Origin: Candidatus Polarisedimenticolia bacterium
GTDB taxonomy: Bacteria; Acidobacteriota; Polarisedimenticolia; Gp22-AA2; AA152
DNA: 36,550 nucleotides
Assembly: GCA_035764505.1 (NCBI GenBank)
Contig: DASTZC010000137.1
Coordinates: 1-36,550 of the forward strand
Direction of reading: 5' to 3'
Shown one piece after another: positions 14,629 to 23,214 of this stretch. The position numbers and the translations under genes were made by a program. Each line of letters opens with the position of its first letter. Within the stretch, counting starts at the first letter, position 1. The notes beneath the pieces are model-generated. The model was not told where the DNA came from and did no database searches. It worked only from the letters and a program-made list of their open reading frames with translations.

Positions 14629-15651
14629 ATGAGCCTTCGAAGCCTTGGCAAATCGTGGCCACTCTCTTTCCGGCATATTGGCGTCGCGCTCGGGTTTGTG
14701 GTGTCGATGGTGGCCTGTCACCCTGGCGCCGTTGATCCACCTCAGTCTCCCGAGACCAGGTCGAAAGACGCGACGCTCGCACAGAGCGTGCCCGAGGTCG
14801 CGGTCACCGTCGATGATCTTCCTGCCCACGGTCCGCCGACGCCCGGGTTCGATCGTATGGCCATCGCCGAGCGTTTGCTCTCGGCGTTCGATCGACACGG
14901 ACTCCGGGAAGTCTATGGCTTTGTCAACGGCAAGCGCGTCGCGGACGATCCGTCGCTGGAAGCGATCTTGCGTCGCTGGCGCCAAGCAGGGCATCCGCTG
15001 GGCAACCATACCTATTCTCACCCGAACCTGAACCATTTGAGTCTCGCGGATTACCTCGCCGATCTCGAGCATGGCGAGGAGATCTTGAAGACGCTCGAAC
15101 CCGATGCCGGGCTCTGGAAGGTATTTCGCTATCCCTTCCTGTTCGAGGGGGACACGAATGAGAAGCGCGACGGCGTTCGCGAGTACCTGCGAGGGCGCGG
15201 TTACGTCAAGGCGGAGGTGAGCATCGACGCCGACGACTGGGCGTTCAACGCTCCCTTCTCGCGATGCACTGAACAGCATGATGTGGCCGCGCTCGCGCAG
15301 CTGCGTCGAAAGTTCGTCGATGTGCACGTCGAAGAGCTGCGCCGGATGCGCGAGCTCGGCCACCGGCTCGTGCATCGCGAAGTTCGTCAGATCCTGCTGC
15401 TTCACATCGGTGCAGCCGATGCGGATGCCATCAAAGATCTGCTGACCGCCTATGAGCGCGAAGGGGTGAAGTGGATCGACCTTCAAAGGGCGCTCGCCGA
15501 CGACTACTATCACCTGGAAACGGGCGCTCCGGCTCGTTTTGGCGCCGCATTCCCTTATCGCGTCGCGAAGGCGCGCGGCGTCCCGATGGAGGCGCCTGTT
15601 TACGCACGCGACCTCGAGGACGATCTGGAACGCACCTGTCCCGCGAGGTGA
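14629..15651 (+). CDS. Lipoprotein polysaccharide deacetylase (NodB domain)
   Basis: I start this 340-residue protein at the ATG at 14629. The frame extends upstream, but the -10-like element lies there. Residues about 16-31 form a lipoprotein signal ending in VSMVAC. NodB motifs are visible: TVDDLPAHG (motif 1, metal Asp), HPLGNHTYSH (motif 2, metal His pair), FRYPF (motif 3, RxP), DADDWAF (motif 4) and ILLLHIGAADA (motif 5). It should be a metal-dependent de-N-acetylase or esterase acting on cell-wall or surface polysaccharide, anchored in the envelope. It belongs to the short, secreted acidobacterial/proteobacterial branch. The exact substrate is unknown. A 196-bp partial copy of its 5' region lies at 33154-33349. 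Confidence 0.87.
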   Translation: MSLRSLGKSWPLSFRHIGVALGFVVSMVACHPGAVDPPQSPETRSKDATLAQSVPEVAVTVDDLPAHGPPTPGFDRMAIAERLLSAFDRHGLREVYGFVNGKRVADDPSLEAILRRWRQAGHPLGNHTYSHPNLNHLSLADYLADLEHGEEILKTLEPDAGLWKVFRYPFLFEGDTNEKRDGVREYLRGRGYVKAEVSIDADDWAFNAPFSRCTEQHDVAALAQLRRKFVDVHVEELRRMRELGHRLVHREVRQILLLHIGAADADAIKDLLTAYEREGVKWIDLQRALADDYYHLETGAPARFGAAFPYRVAKARGVPMEAPVYARDLEDDLERTCPAR

Positions 15652-15877
15652 AGGGCGCATCCCATCGACGTGCGTCGGGCGTAGCGCCTCACGCGTCCCC
15701 GAGTCTCAGGGTACCCTGCGCGCCGCCCACCCAGGGACGTCCAGAAAACCCAGATCGCGGCGCCGTCGATCGGGGCAGCTTCGCGCGCGGTATCGTGTAG
15801 CGTCCCGAGCACGACCAGGACCACCCTTGAGGGACGGGCTCGGCGAAGATCTGGATTTACCGGGCACCCCCCTGTCA

Positions 15878-15913
15878 GGCGGCGGAGCGCGGCGTCGGGC
15901 GCGCCCCGCCGCC
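15878..15913 (-). terminator. GC hairpin after the P-domain gene
   Basis: On the minus strand GGCGGCGGGGCGCG pairs with CGCGCTCCGCCGCC around an 8-nt loop. All 14 positions pair if one G-U wobble is allowed. It begins 5 nt after the stop of the 15918-19136 gene. The wobble pairs only on that strand, which supports the orientation. Confidence 0.6.
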
Positions 15914-15917
15914 GGGT

Positions 15918-18900
15918 TCAGGGGCACGTCCCAGAGCTGCTCATGACGCGCGCACGAAGCTGGCCGTTCAGGCTCTGGAATCCCGCGGAGCCTTCGCCCT
16001 GCGCGTTGTCCCCTCGCACCAGGTACCAGAAAAAGCTGCCGACGGGCGGGACCTCCGTCAGACCGCCGAACTCCTGGCCCAATGGGTCTATCAGCAGGCA
16101 CGCATCCGCCGCCGCATCGTCGAGATTGGCCAGCTGGTCGGGGGTGCCGCGATAGAGCGCGTAGAACGTCGCGTTCGGTCCCGCGTCCCACCTCACGGTC
16201 GTGTTGTTGGTGAAGCGAAGGTTCTGAACCTCGTCGGCGTCGATCGATGGGATGAAGTTCAGACACCACTGCTCGAAGCTTCCCGTGTCGGCGTTCGAGT
16301 CGTCGAAGACGTAGAGCGCCCAGAGGCCGGACGGATTGGTACCCTTGAAGACCGACAGGCTGCTTCCGTACGGTCCGCCCGGGGCGGGCGGCGCCAGCAG
16401 GTCCGCCGAGTCGAAGTCGGTGGGCAGATAGGTGCCGGACGCGGGGTTGTCCGCCTCGGCAAGCCCCGAAGCCGCGTCGTCGTCGAAGCTCAAGCTCACG
16501 TTGCTGATTCCCGGAAAGCCACCACCGGCGTCGGACATCAGGAGGGCGCTCTGTCCTTCCGGACCCACGAGCAGGATGTCCAGGTCCCTGGGGAAGGTGT
16601 GGCTGAGCCCGATGAGATCGACCCGAAGCTTGTACTGGCTCAAGTCCACGGGTAACTGGGGCGTCACGATGCCCGACCCGTAGAAGTCCGAGGGGCCCTG
16701 TGTCGTTCCCGGTGCCCCGGCCGGGATGTTGGTGTGGGTCACGTTGCAGGCGCGAAACGTGGGGAGCCAGGTGCTCAGCTTCAGCGACCAGCCGGATGAG
16801 ATCCTCCCGACATCTCCCGCCCGGTCGTCGAAGACGTAGAGGCGCCAGGTCCCGTTGGGCGAGAATCCGGCGAGATCGACGAGCGCGGCTCCATACGGAG
16901 CAGGTGGGGCCGGAGCGGGGAGAATGTCCAGCCCTTCGGTATTGTCGTTCGAGGGCTTGAAGGTCCCGGAGCCGACGTTCGTGAGCGTGGGGAGGCTTGT
17001 TGCGGCGGCGTCGTCGAAGGTGTAGTCGACCCCCGCGACCCCGGGGCCCGACCCGCCAACGTCCGACATGAGGAGAACGTCTGCTCCCGAGGGGCTCTGC
17101 AGCAGCACGTCGAGGTCCCTGGGGAACGTGTGGGTCACGCCGTGCAGGGTGACGGTCGCCTTCACGAGCGTGCCGATCACCCCCGAGATGTCGATCGTCG
17201 ACGGATACGGTCCTGCCGGTCCGGCGGTCGTTCCCGGTGCGCCGGCGGGAATGGCGATCGCGGCCGGATTGCTCTCCGCGGCGGGCGGCATCGTCGTGAT
17301 CCGCAGGCAGACGCTGGCGATGCTCCCCGTATCCAATGGGACAACATCCCGCACCAGGACGTTCCACGTCCCGTTCGGATTGAATGACTGGAACACTCCC
17401 AGGTTGACCGGGTAGGGCGCGGGCGGAGCGGGAGCGGGAAACGCAGGCACCACACCGAAGGCGGCCGGACGGTAGGTGCCGCTCGCGGGGTTGAACTCAG
17501 GGTCGAGCGCAAGGGGGGCGTCGTCGTCCAGCACCAGCGTCACCCCCGACACTCCGGGAGTCCCACCGCCTGTCTCCGCCATCAGGAGGCTCGACGGTCC
17601 GGCAGGGCTCGCAAGAAGGATTTGCACGTCAAGGGGGGAGGGATGGCTGAACCCCTTGAGCGTCGCGGTCACCTTGCTCGCCGCACCGGTCAGGCCCGCT
17701 ACGACGATGGGCAACGGGTAGGGGGTGGCGAGGGCCTGGTCGTTGATCGTGAGCGGGCCCGTGCTGCAGAACTCGGTGGCCATCACGAACTCCAGAGACC
17801 AGCCGCCGGCGATCGACCCGGCGCTGCCGGCCCGGTCGTCCACCACGAAGAGGCTCCACGTCCCGTTGGGGCTGGTGCCGTCGAACGCCTGGAGCGAAAC
17901 AGCTCCGCTCGGCACCGGCGCCGGCGCGGTGAAGACGTCCGACCCGCCGATGTTGATCGGCCGGTACGTCCCCGACGTCATCGGGGTCAAGGGGTCCAGG
18001 TCGTGCGCCGCATCATCGTCGAACGTGAGGGTGGCGCTCGCCGCCCCCGCGCCTGAGCCCACGTCGGACATCAGCACCAGGCTTTGACCCGTGGGACCGA
18101 CGAGCAGGATGTCGATGTCGCTCGGGAAGGGATGACTCAGCTTTCTAAGGGTGACGCGCACCTTGGAGATCACCCCCGTCAGACCGGCCACCTGGATCGA
18201 GGACGGGTACGGGGAGGCCGCCGCCGCGTCCAGGATGTTGATGCCGGGGGCGCTCGAGAACTCGACGCTGGGGGCCCGGGGAGCGAGCGTCGCGTCGTCG
18301 CTGTCGAAGGTGAGCGTCGTCGTCGGGGCGAGCGAGACGTCGTCCCTGGCCGTGAGCAAACGGCCTTCGGGCGTCATGCCCGTCAGGACGACCTCCCGCG
18401 TTTCGGCGTCGACCTGTAGGAGCGCCTTCGCGACCTCCACGACGAGATCGTCGCGCCGGTCACCGTCCACGTCCCGCACGGAGGCGAGCGTGCCTCCCGG
18501 CCCGCGGGTAACCGGAGCTCCCGACAGGCGCAGGAGGAAAGGATCGACGCGCGTTGCGTCGAAGCCGGACGCGCTCAAGAGCGCGACCTCGACCGTGCCG
18601 CGGTTCCCCAGCTCCAGGACGTTGGCCGGATCTCCCGGGAGCAGGTCGATCCGGGCCTGGATGGGCGGGAGCGTCTGGAGCTCCTGGGCCGCGCGCGCGG
18701 CGCGCTCCATCCGCTCGTTGCGCAGCACCGCCAGGGACCCGGACCCCAGGAGGGCCCGCCCGTCCCGGGTCTCTCCGGACAGCCAGGCGCGCACGCCGTG
18801 CTGATCGAGCCGCATCGAGCGCGAGGGGAACCTCGCGAGCAGGTCCGTGATTCCGTCGCCATTCACGTCCCGGTACGACACCAGGGATCCGTCCTCGCCC

Positions 18901-19136
18901 TTGGTGGCCGCCGCGCCCGCGAGGACGAGCGAGGCGGGCTCGATGTCGCGTACGTCCACTTCCTTGCTGCCCAGGATGGCGACCGGGACCGGCTCCGCCA
19001 GGACCGGGTCCACCCACTTCTCCCGCTCTCCCGGCAGGATCTCGATCCGCAGCGCGACCGCCGATTCCCCGTTGCTCTTGGCCATGGCGCTCGAGGCCAG
19101 GCACAGGCCCAACGCTCCCGCGATCAGAATCCTCAT
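15918..19136 (-). CDS. Large secreted protein with four P-domain-like repeats
   Basis: The protein has 1072 residues. Its ATG has AAGGAG 8 nt upstream. A signal peptide covers residues 1-19. Residues about 25-270 contain two acidic YRDVNGDGITDLL / VRDVDGDRRDDLV calcium-loop-like motifs. Four repeats of about 160 residues follow (about 293-452, 453-615, 623-790, 796-963), each with 'sHpfPsDiDiLLvgP.G', 'LMSDvGgg', 'FDDdA', 'sGTYrP' and 'NGtW.LyV.Dd...d.GsI'. This pattern matches the proprotein-convertase P-domain-like jelly roll. The last 107 residues are an FnIII-like module ending in Cys-Pro, also found at the end of the 26249 gene. No protease domain is present, so an adhesive or surface-binding role is inferred. 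Confidence 0.85.
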   Translation of the reverse strand: MRILIAGALGLCLASSAMAKSNGESAVALRIEILPGEREKWVDPVLAEPVPVAILGSKEVDVRDIEPASLVLAGAAATKGEDGSLVSYRDVNGDGITDLLARFPSRSMRLDQHGVRAWLSGETRDGRALLGSGSLAVLRNERMERAARAAQELQTLPPIQARIDLLPGDPANVLELGNRGTVEVALLSASGFDATRVDPFLLRLSGAPVTRGPGGTLASVRDVDGDRRDDLVVEVAKALLQVDAETREVVLTGMTPEGRLLTARDDVSLAPTTTLTFDSDDATLAPRAPSVEFSSAPGINILDAAAASPYPSSIQVAGLTGVISKVRVTLRKLSHPFPSDIDILLVGPTGQSLVLMSDVGSGAGAASATLTFDDDAAHDLDPLTPMTSGTYRPINIGGSDVFTAPAPVPSGAVSLQAFDGTSPNGTWSLFVVDDRAGSAGSIAGGWSLEFVMATEFCSTGPLTINDQALATPYPLPIVVAGLTGAASKVTATLKGFSHPSPLDVQILLASPAGPSSLLMAETGGGTPGVSGVTLVLDDDAPLALDPEFNPASGTYRPAAFGVVPAFPAPAPPAPYPVNLGVFQSFNPNGTWNVLVRDVVPLDTGSIASVCLRITTMPPAAESNPAAIAIPAGAPGTTAGPAGPYPSTIDISGVIGTLVKATVTLHGVTHTFPRDLDVLLQSPSGADVLLMSDVGGSGPGVAGVDYTFDDAAATSLPTLTNVGSGTFKPSNDNTEGLDILPAPAPPAPYGAALVDLAGFSPNGTWRLYVFDDRAGDVGRISSGWSLKLSTWLPTFRACNVTHTNIPAGAPGTTQGPSDFYGSGIVTPQLPVDLSQYKLRVDLIGLSHTFPRDLDILLVGPEGQSALLMSDAGGGFPGISNVSLSFDDDAASGLAEADNPASGTYLPTDFDSADLLAPPAPGGPYGSSLSVFKGTNPSGLWALYVFDDSNADTGSFEQWCLNFIPSIDADEVQNLRFTNNTTVRWDAGPNATFYALYRGTPDQLANLDDAAADACLLIDPLGQEFGGLTEVPPVGSFFWYLVRGDNAQGEGSAGFQSLNGQLRARVMSSSGTCP

Positions 19137-19256
19137 TGTCGAGTCTCCTTTTCCCTTGAGGGCCCCGATCCCCGTGACCGGGACGCCAGTGCGGGAGGAG
19201 GCTATCGAAGTGATTCGATCCGGAAGTGACGGCCAGGTCGCCTTTGCGGTCCTGTT

Positions 19257-19277
19257 TCGGTGACGGGCCGTTACCGA
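19257..19277. promoter_or_regulatory. 21-bp inverted repeat between divergent genes
   Basis: TCGGTGACGG-g-CCGTTACCGA pairs at 9 of 10 positions. It lies in the 247-bp gap shared by the P-domain gene (minus) and the 19384 gene (plus), where a regulator could act on both. A second short inverted repeat, CCGGCC-ATGTC-GGCCGG, lies at 19346-19362 in the leader of the plus-strand gene. Confidence 0.5.
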
Positions 19278-19383
19278 ATCTGGACCAGGAACAGGACCGC
19301 AGCGTCACGTCGGCGCGGCCGGCTTCTCGTACATTCCGCCCGTCACCGGCCATGTCGGCCGGGACCACATCTAGGAGACTGGT

Positions 19384-19890
19384 ATGAGAAAGCTGGTGCT
19401 CGCGCTGCTGTTGGTCGGGTCGGTTTCCGCTGCAATCGCCGAAGTGAGTGATTCGGACGTCCGCTGGGGCCGGATCGCAGGCGTCATCACCGCCATCAAC
19501 GTGGACAACCCGGTCGGCAACGTCCACGCCGGAACGTTCCCCTGGACGGCGCGGGGTGGCCGTGCCCGGGTGAACCTCGAGACGGGCTACACGACCTTCG
19601 ATGTTTTTGGCCTGGTGATCAACGGGACGATCTTCGCCGGGACGCCCGGCCCGGTCACGGGGGTCATCGGCACGCTCGTCTGCAACCCGGGGGACAACAC
19701 GGAATCCACGGTCGACACACCCGAGGTGCCCTTGAGCCCCGTGGGTGATGCTCACTTCGTGGGCCACCTCGAGGACATTCCGGATTCCTGCACCAACCCG
19801 GCCTTCCTGATTCGGATCTCCACGCCGGAAGGCGCGCGCGGTTTCTGGATCGCCAACGCCACCGAGCGGGTCATCGGTCGCGGCCGCTAA
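19384..19890 (+). CDS. Small secreted protein of unknown function
   Basis: The protein has 168 residues, with CTAGGAG about 7 nt before the ATG. Residues 1-19 form a signal peptide. The mature part is beta-rich and contains two Cys (GTLVCNPGDNTESTV and DIPDSCTNPAFLIRIS), possibly a disulfide. I do not recognise the family, although the mature segment has a conserved-looking texture (VDTPEVPLSPVGDAHF). It is divergent from the large P-domain gene and shares its upstream region. That suggests, but does not show, a joint role at the cell surface. Confidence 0.7.
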   Translation: MRKLVLALLLVGSVSAAIAEVSDSDVRWGRIAGVITAINVDNPVGNVHAGTFPWTARGGRARVNLETGYTTFDVFGLVINGTIFAGTPGPVTGVIGTLVCNPGDNTESTVDTPEVPLSPVGDAHFVGHLEDIPDSCTNPAFLIRISTPEGARGFWIANATERVIGRGR

Positions 19891-19915
19891 GCAGGTCGAT
19901 GTGCGGAAAGCCACT

Positions 19916-19941
19916 CGGGCGGGGCGCCTCAGCCCCGCCCG
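19916..19941. terminator. Bidirectional hairpin between convergent genes
   Basis: CGGGCGGGGC and GCCCCGCCCG pair perfectly over 10 bp around GCCTCA, midway between the stop of the 19384 gene and the end of the convergent 19949-22987 gene. No strong T-run is present on either side. Confidence 0.6.
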
Positions 19942-19948
19942 GGTGGGC

Positions 19949-22900
19949 TCATTTCTGGCGAGCCCCTGGGACGGGTGGGCGGCGTTTCAGGATTCGCCGG
20001 ACGGGCGGGGCGGACAGGAAGCAAAGGCGCAGCGGCTCGTCGGCATCGAACGAATCGGCCAAGGCCAGAATAATCTTCTCCGCTCGAGCGCGTTCTGCCT
20101 CCGCCGCTTCATCGTTCTTCGCGCGTCGGTACAGCTCGGAGCGTGTCGCGTGGAGGCGCCAGGCCACCGTGGGAATGCGGAATCGCCGTGCCACCTCCAG
20201 GCCTCGCTCGATCGCCTCGACGGCGCCCTTCCGGCTCTTCTCGGCCTTCGAGACCCGAGCCTGCAAGTCCCATCCGAGGGCGTGCAGGTTCGGTTCGCTG
20301 GTCTGTAACGCGGAGGCGAGGAAGCGGTCGGCATCGCGGCGGGCCCGGCTTAGATCGCGGGCCGCCAGCCACACCTCGCTGAGTCCCATCTGCGCTCTCA
20401 TTCGCCAGTACCAGTGCAGGAAGAATTTCGCGGTGATGGCCGAGTCCAGAATTTCCGCGAAGCAGCGTGCCGCCTTCTCGTGATGCCCTCGCTCGAGCTC
20501 GGCGTACCCCATGGCGAATCTGGCGATGGTCTCGGGCTGGCGCCGCAGATAGGGGGTTGCGCGGCCCGCGACGGCCTCGCATAGCCTCAGGGCCCCCTCG
20601 AAGTCGAACACGATTGTCCGGAGCCAGGCCTCCCGGTAGTCGAAGAGCCACGGGTCGTTCCCGTTCTTTTCGGCCGCCGCCCGACCGGACCGCACCAGCC
20701 CCAGGAGAACGCCGAGACGACCCGACTGCAGCAACGCCACCGTCTTGCCACTCAGCGCGAAGAGATGGACCATCAAGGCGACCGGCTCGTTCGTCTTCGG
20801 GATACCGGACTCGAGATCCGCGAGCGCCTCGTCGTAGCACCCCTGCAGCAGCTTCACGTGGGAAAAGATCATCCGGTGGAATGCGGGCACCCCGGCGGGG
20901 TCGAGGCGCTGGAGGGACCGATGGGCCGATTCACAAATCTTCCAGTCCTCCTGGCGCCAGGCGTCATAGAGCAGCCGGCTTCCGGCGGCGAGCAGCTCGG
21001 TCCGGCCGCGCAGGAGCGGATCGGCCGACCCTGCGCACAGGGCCACCGCTTCCTCGATGGCGGCGATGCCGCGATCCGGATCGATGAGTCCGAAGGGACG
21101 GACGAGCGCGCTGAGGGCGTGGATCCGCGCTTCGGTGAGCCCGGCCCCAGCCGCCCGGACAGCGGCCGCTTCGTAGGCGCGCACGCTGTCCATCATCCCG
21201 CCGAGCCAATAGTGCGCATCTCCGATGCGTTCCAGGAGCCGGATCTCCGCATCGGCCCGGCTTCCGGCCTCGAGGCGTGGGACGAGCGCCATCGCATGCT
21301 CGAGGATCCGAATCGCCTCTAGGTAGGCGAAACGTGCTCCCGCATTCTCGGAGGCGAAGATCAGGTGCTCGACGGCCGGACCGTATTGCCTGCCCTCCTC
21401 GAAGTGCAGAGCGATCTCGCCCGCCAGCTCACGGCGGCCCGGGGAGGACAGGGCGCTCAGCCGCGCCCCCAGGAGCCGGTGCAGCCGGGATCGGCTTACA
21501 TCGGTCAGGCGGCGTGACACCGCGTGCCGGACCAGCCCGTGGCGAAACTCGTAGTGCGCAGACACGATCCCATTGCCGAGCTCCCTGAAGCCGGACGGTC
21601 GCAGGAAGTGCCGCTGCTCCGCCAGCCGCTCGCAGACGTCTTCTATCTCGTCCGACGTCAGGTCCGGCTCGGTCGCAAGCGCCCAGGCCGAGAAACGGTC
21701 CCCCGCGACGCTCGCCTGGTTCAGGACCCGTTGCTCGACCGCGTCGAGCATGGCGTACTGCACTTCGAGCACCTGCTGCAGTGTCGGAGGCACCGCCGTC
21801 TCCACCTCGGACAAGGGCCGGGCCAGGGACCAGGGTCCGCTCCCACCGACGATCATCCCCCGCTCCACCATGTCCCTCACGAGCGTGGCCATGAAGAGCG
21901 CATTGCCGCCCGAATGGCGCTGGATCACGCCGGCGAGATCGGCGGGGAAATCGGCCCCGGGAAATTCCGCCGCGAGATAGGCGGCGACCTCCGGAACTCC
22001 GAGGTCCCCCAGGCTTATCTCATCCCCGAGGCGATGGACCACGAGATCGCGAACCAGCACCCTCAGCGGGTTCTCCGCTGCCGCGCCATCAGCCGGGCGG
22101 AACGTGCCGAGGATCAGGAGCTTCGCCGGACCGCGCCTCCGGGACAGAGCCGACACGACGTCGAGGGTGGACAGGTCAGCCCAATGCAGGTCCTCCAGGA
22201 CGAGGACGAACCGTTCGTCGCGGGTCAGATGCTCCAGGGCTTCCCCTATCTCGCGCACCATGCGCTCCCGTGTCGACCCGAGCGTGTCCCGCTGCAGCGC
22301 CTCCCTCGCGTCGCTCTTGACGAGCGAGGGGAACTGCAGGAGCCAGGTCGGGGCGTATCGGAGAAACGCGTGCGCGACGTCGTTGCGGTCTGACTCGCGC
22401 AGGAGCGCGCCGAACGCCTCCAGCAACGGGTAGTACGGCTCCTTGCCACCGAAGCCCTCGACGCACTGGCCTCGCGCGACGCGAACTCCGGCCCGCATGG
22501 CGGCGCAGCGCAGGAACGCGTCGACGAGCGTCGTTTTCCCCGCCCCCGCCTCGCCGCTGACGAAGACGATTTGCCGCCGCCCTTGCAGCGCGTCGTCGAG
22601 GTAGCCTTCGAGGCGGGCCTGTTCCGCGTCGCGACCGACCATCGCCGCCGTCACCTGGGCAACGACCGACGCGAATTCCTCGGTCTCGCTGATGGGGGCC
22701 ACGAACTGATACCCGCGCCTCGGGAACGTCTCGATGAACGTCGGCTTCTCCGATCGATCCCCCAGGGCCTTCCGGATCTCGAGGATGTACTTCTTCACGA
22801 CCTCCGGATTGACGTGGACGTCGGACCAGAGGGCGTCGAGGATCTCGTCCTGGGTCACGAGCCGGTGGGCATGCTGGACCAGGTACCGCAGCAGGTCGAA

Positions 22901-22987
22901 CGCCTTGGGCGCGATCGAAACCCGCTCGTCTTCGCGATACAGACGATGATTGACCGTGTCGAGGCGAAACTCGAGGAATTGCTTCAT
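19949..22987 (-). CDS. Winged-helix / ATPase / TPR transcriptional regulator
   Basis: The protein has 1012 residues. Residues 1-98 form an OmpR/CadC-type winged helix (VSIAPKAFDLLRYLVQHAHRLVTQ, VKKYILEIRKALGD, FIETFPRRGYQF). Residues about 117-400 are an AAA_16-like STAND ATPase with Walker A GEAGAGKTT (145-153) and Walker B VLVLEDLHWAD (261-271). The remaining 600 residues are helical repeats of TPR type (for example YLEAIRILEHAMALVPRLEAGSRADAEI). There is no transmembrane segment, so it acts in the cytoplasm as an ATP-gated activator. The signal is probably bound by the TPR region. The start has only a distant AAGG. It is divergent from the kinase gene 228 bp away, a possible target. Confidence 0.88.
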   Translation of the reverse strand: MKQFLEFRLDTVNHRLYREDERVSIAPKAFDLLRYLVQHAHRLVTQDEILDALWSDVHVNPEVVKKYILEIRKALGDRSEKPTFIETFPRRGYQFVAPISETEEFASVVAQVTAAMVGRDAEQARLEGYLDDALQGRRQIVFVSGEAGAGKTTLVDAFLRCAAMRAGVRVARGQCVEGFGGKEPYYPLLEAFGALLRESDRNDVAHAFLRYAPTWLLQFPSLVKSDAREALQRDTLGSTRERMVREIGEALEHLTRDERFVLVLEDLHWADLSTLDVVSALSRRRGPAKLLILGTFRPADGAAAENPLRVLVRDLVVHRLGDEISLGDLGVPEVAAYLAAEFPGADFPADLAGVIQRHSGGNALFMATLVRDMVERGMIVGGSGPWSLARPLSEVETAVPPTLQQVLEVQYAMLDAVEQRVLNQASVAGDRFSAWALATEPDLTSDEIEDVCERLAEQRHFLRPSGFRELGNGIVSAHYEFRHGLVRHAVSRRLTDVSRSRLHRLLGARLSALSSPGRRELAGEIALHFEEGRQYGPAVEHLIFASENAGARFAYLEAIRILEHAMALVPRLEAGSRADAEIRLLERIGDAHYWLGGMMDSVRAYEAAAVRAAGAGLTEARIHALSALVRPFGLIDPDRGIAAIEEAVALCAGSADPLLRGRTELLAAGSRLLYDAWRQEDWKICESAHRSLQRLDPAGVPAFHRMIFSHVKLLQGCYDEALADLESGIPKTNEPVALMVHLFALSGKTVALLQSGRLGVLLGLVRSGRAAAEKNGNDPWLFDYREAWLRTIVFDFEGALRLCEAVAGRATPYLRRQPETIARFAMGYAELERGHHEKAARCFAEILDSAITAKFFLHWYWRMRAQMGLSEVWLAARDLSRARRDADRFLASALQTSEPNLHALGWDLQARVSKAEKSRKGAVEAIERGLEVARRFRIPTVAWRLHATRSELYRRAKNDEAAEAERARAEKIILALADSFDADEPLRLCFLSAPPVRRILKRRPPVPGARQK

Positions 22988-23197
22988 GGCATGCCGAGCC
23001 TTGCCGTGCAGCCGGATTGGTCCGAAGTTTGCGCGTTTTCCTCTTAACTATCTCATAACTCGTTGCCTTGTGGTCAACCTGCAGAGAACTCCAGTCTTTA
23101 CGACAGAATGAGCCACTCTTCAGCCTCGTAGGGCAGCGCGATACCCGTTGCAGGTGGAGAGGATGTTGAACGTCGTCGAGATGCTGCACGGGCGGCG

Positions 23198-23203
23198 TAT
23201 AAT
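23198..23203 (+). promoter_or_regulatory. Perfect TATAAT -10 close to a kinase start
   Basis: TATAAT ends 11 nt before the ATG of the kinase at 23215. Transcription would start about 5 nt before the ATG, giving an almost leaderless message with no ribosome site. No good -35 lies 16-18 bp upstream. Confidence 0.5.
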
Positions 23204-23214
23204 CCTCGGCCAGT

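Noticed and set aside
15706-17367. 553-codon frame on the same strand as the P-domain gene, shifted
   Set aside because: It is Arg-rich and repetitive, in step with the P-domain repeats but without their motifs; a shadow of that gene.
18460-19914. 484-codon minus-strand frame crossing the divergent promoter region
   Set aside because: It covers the 19384 gene antisense, the promoter gap and part of the P-domain gene out of frame; its composition is non-protein-like.
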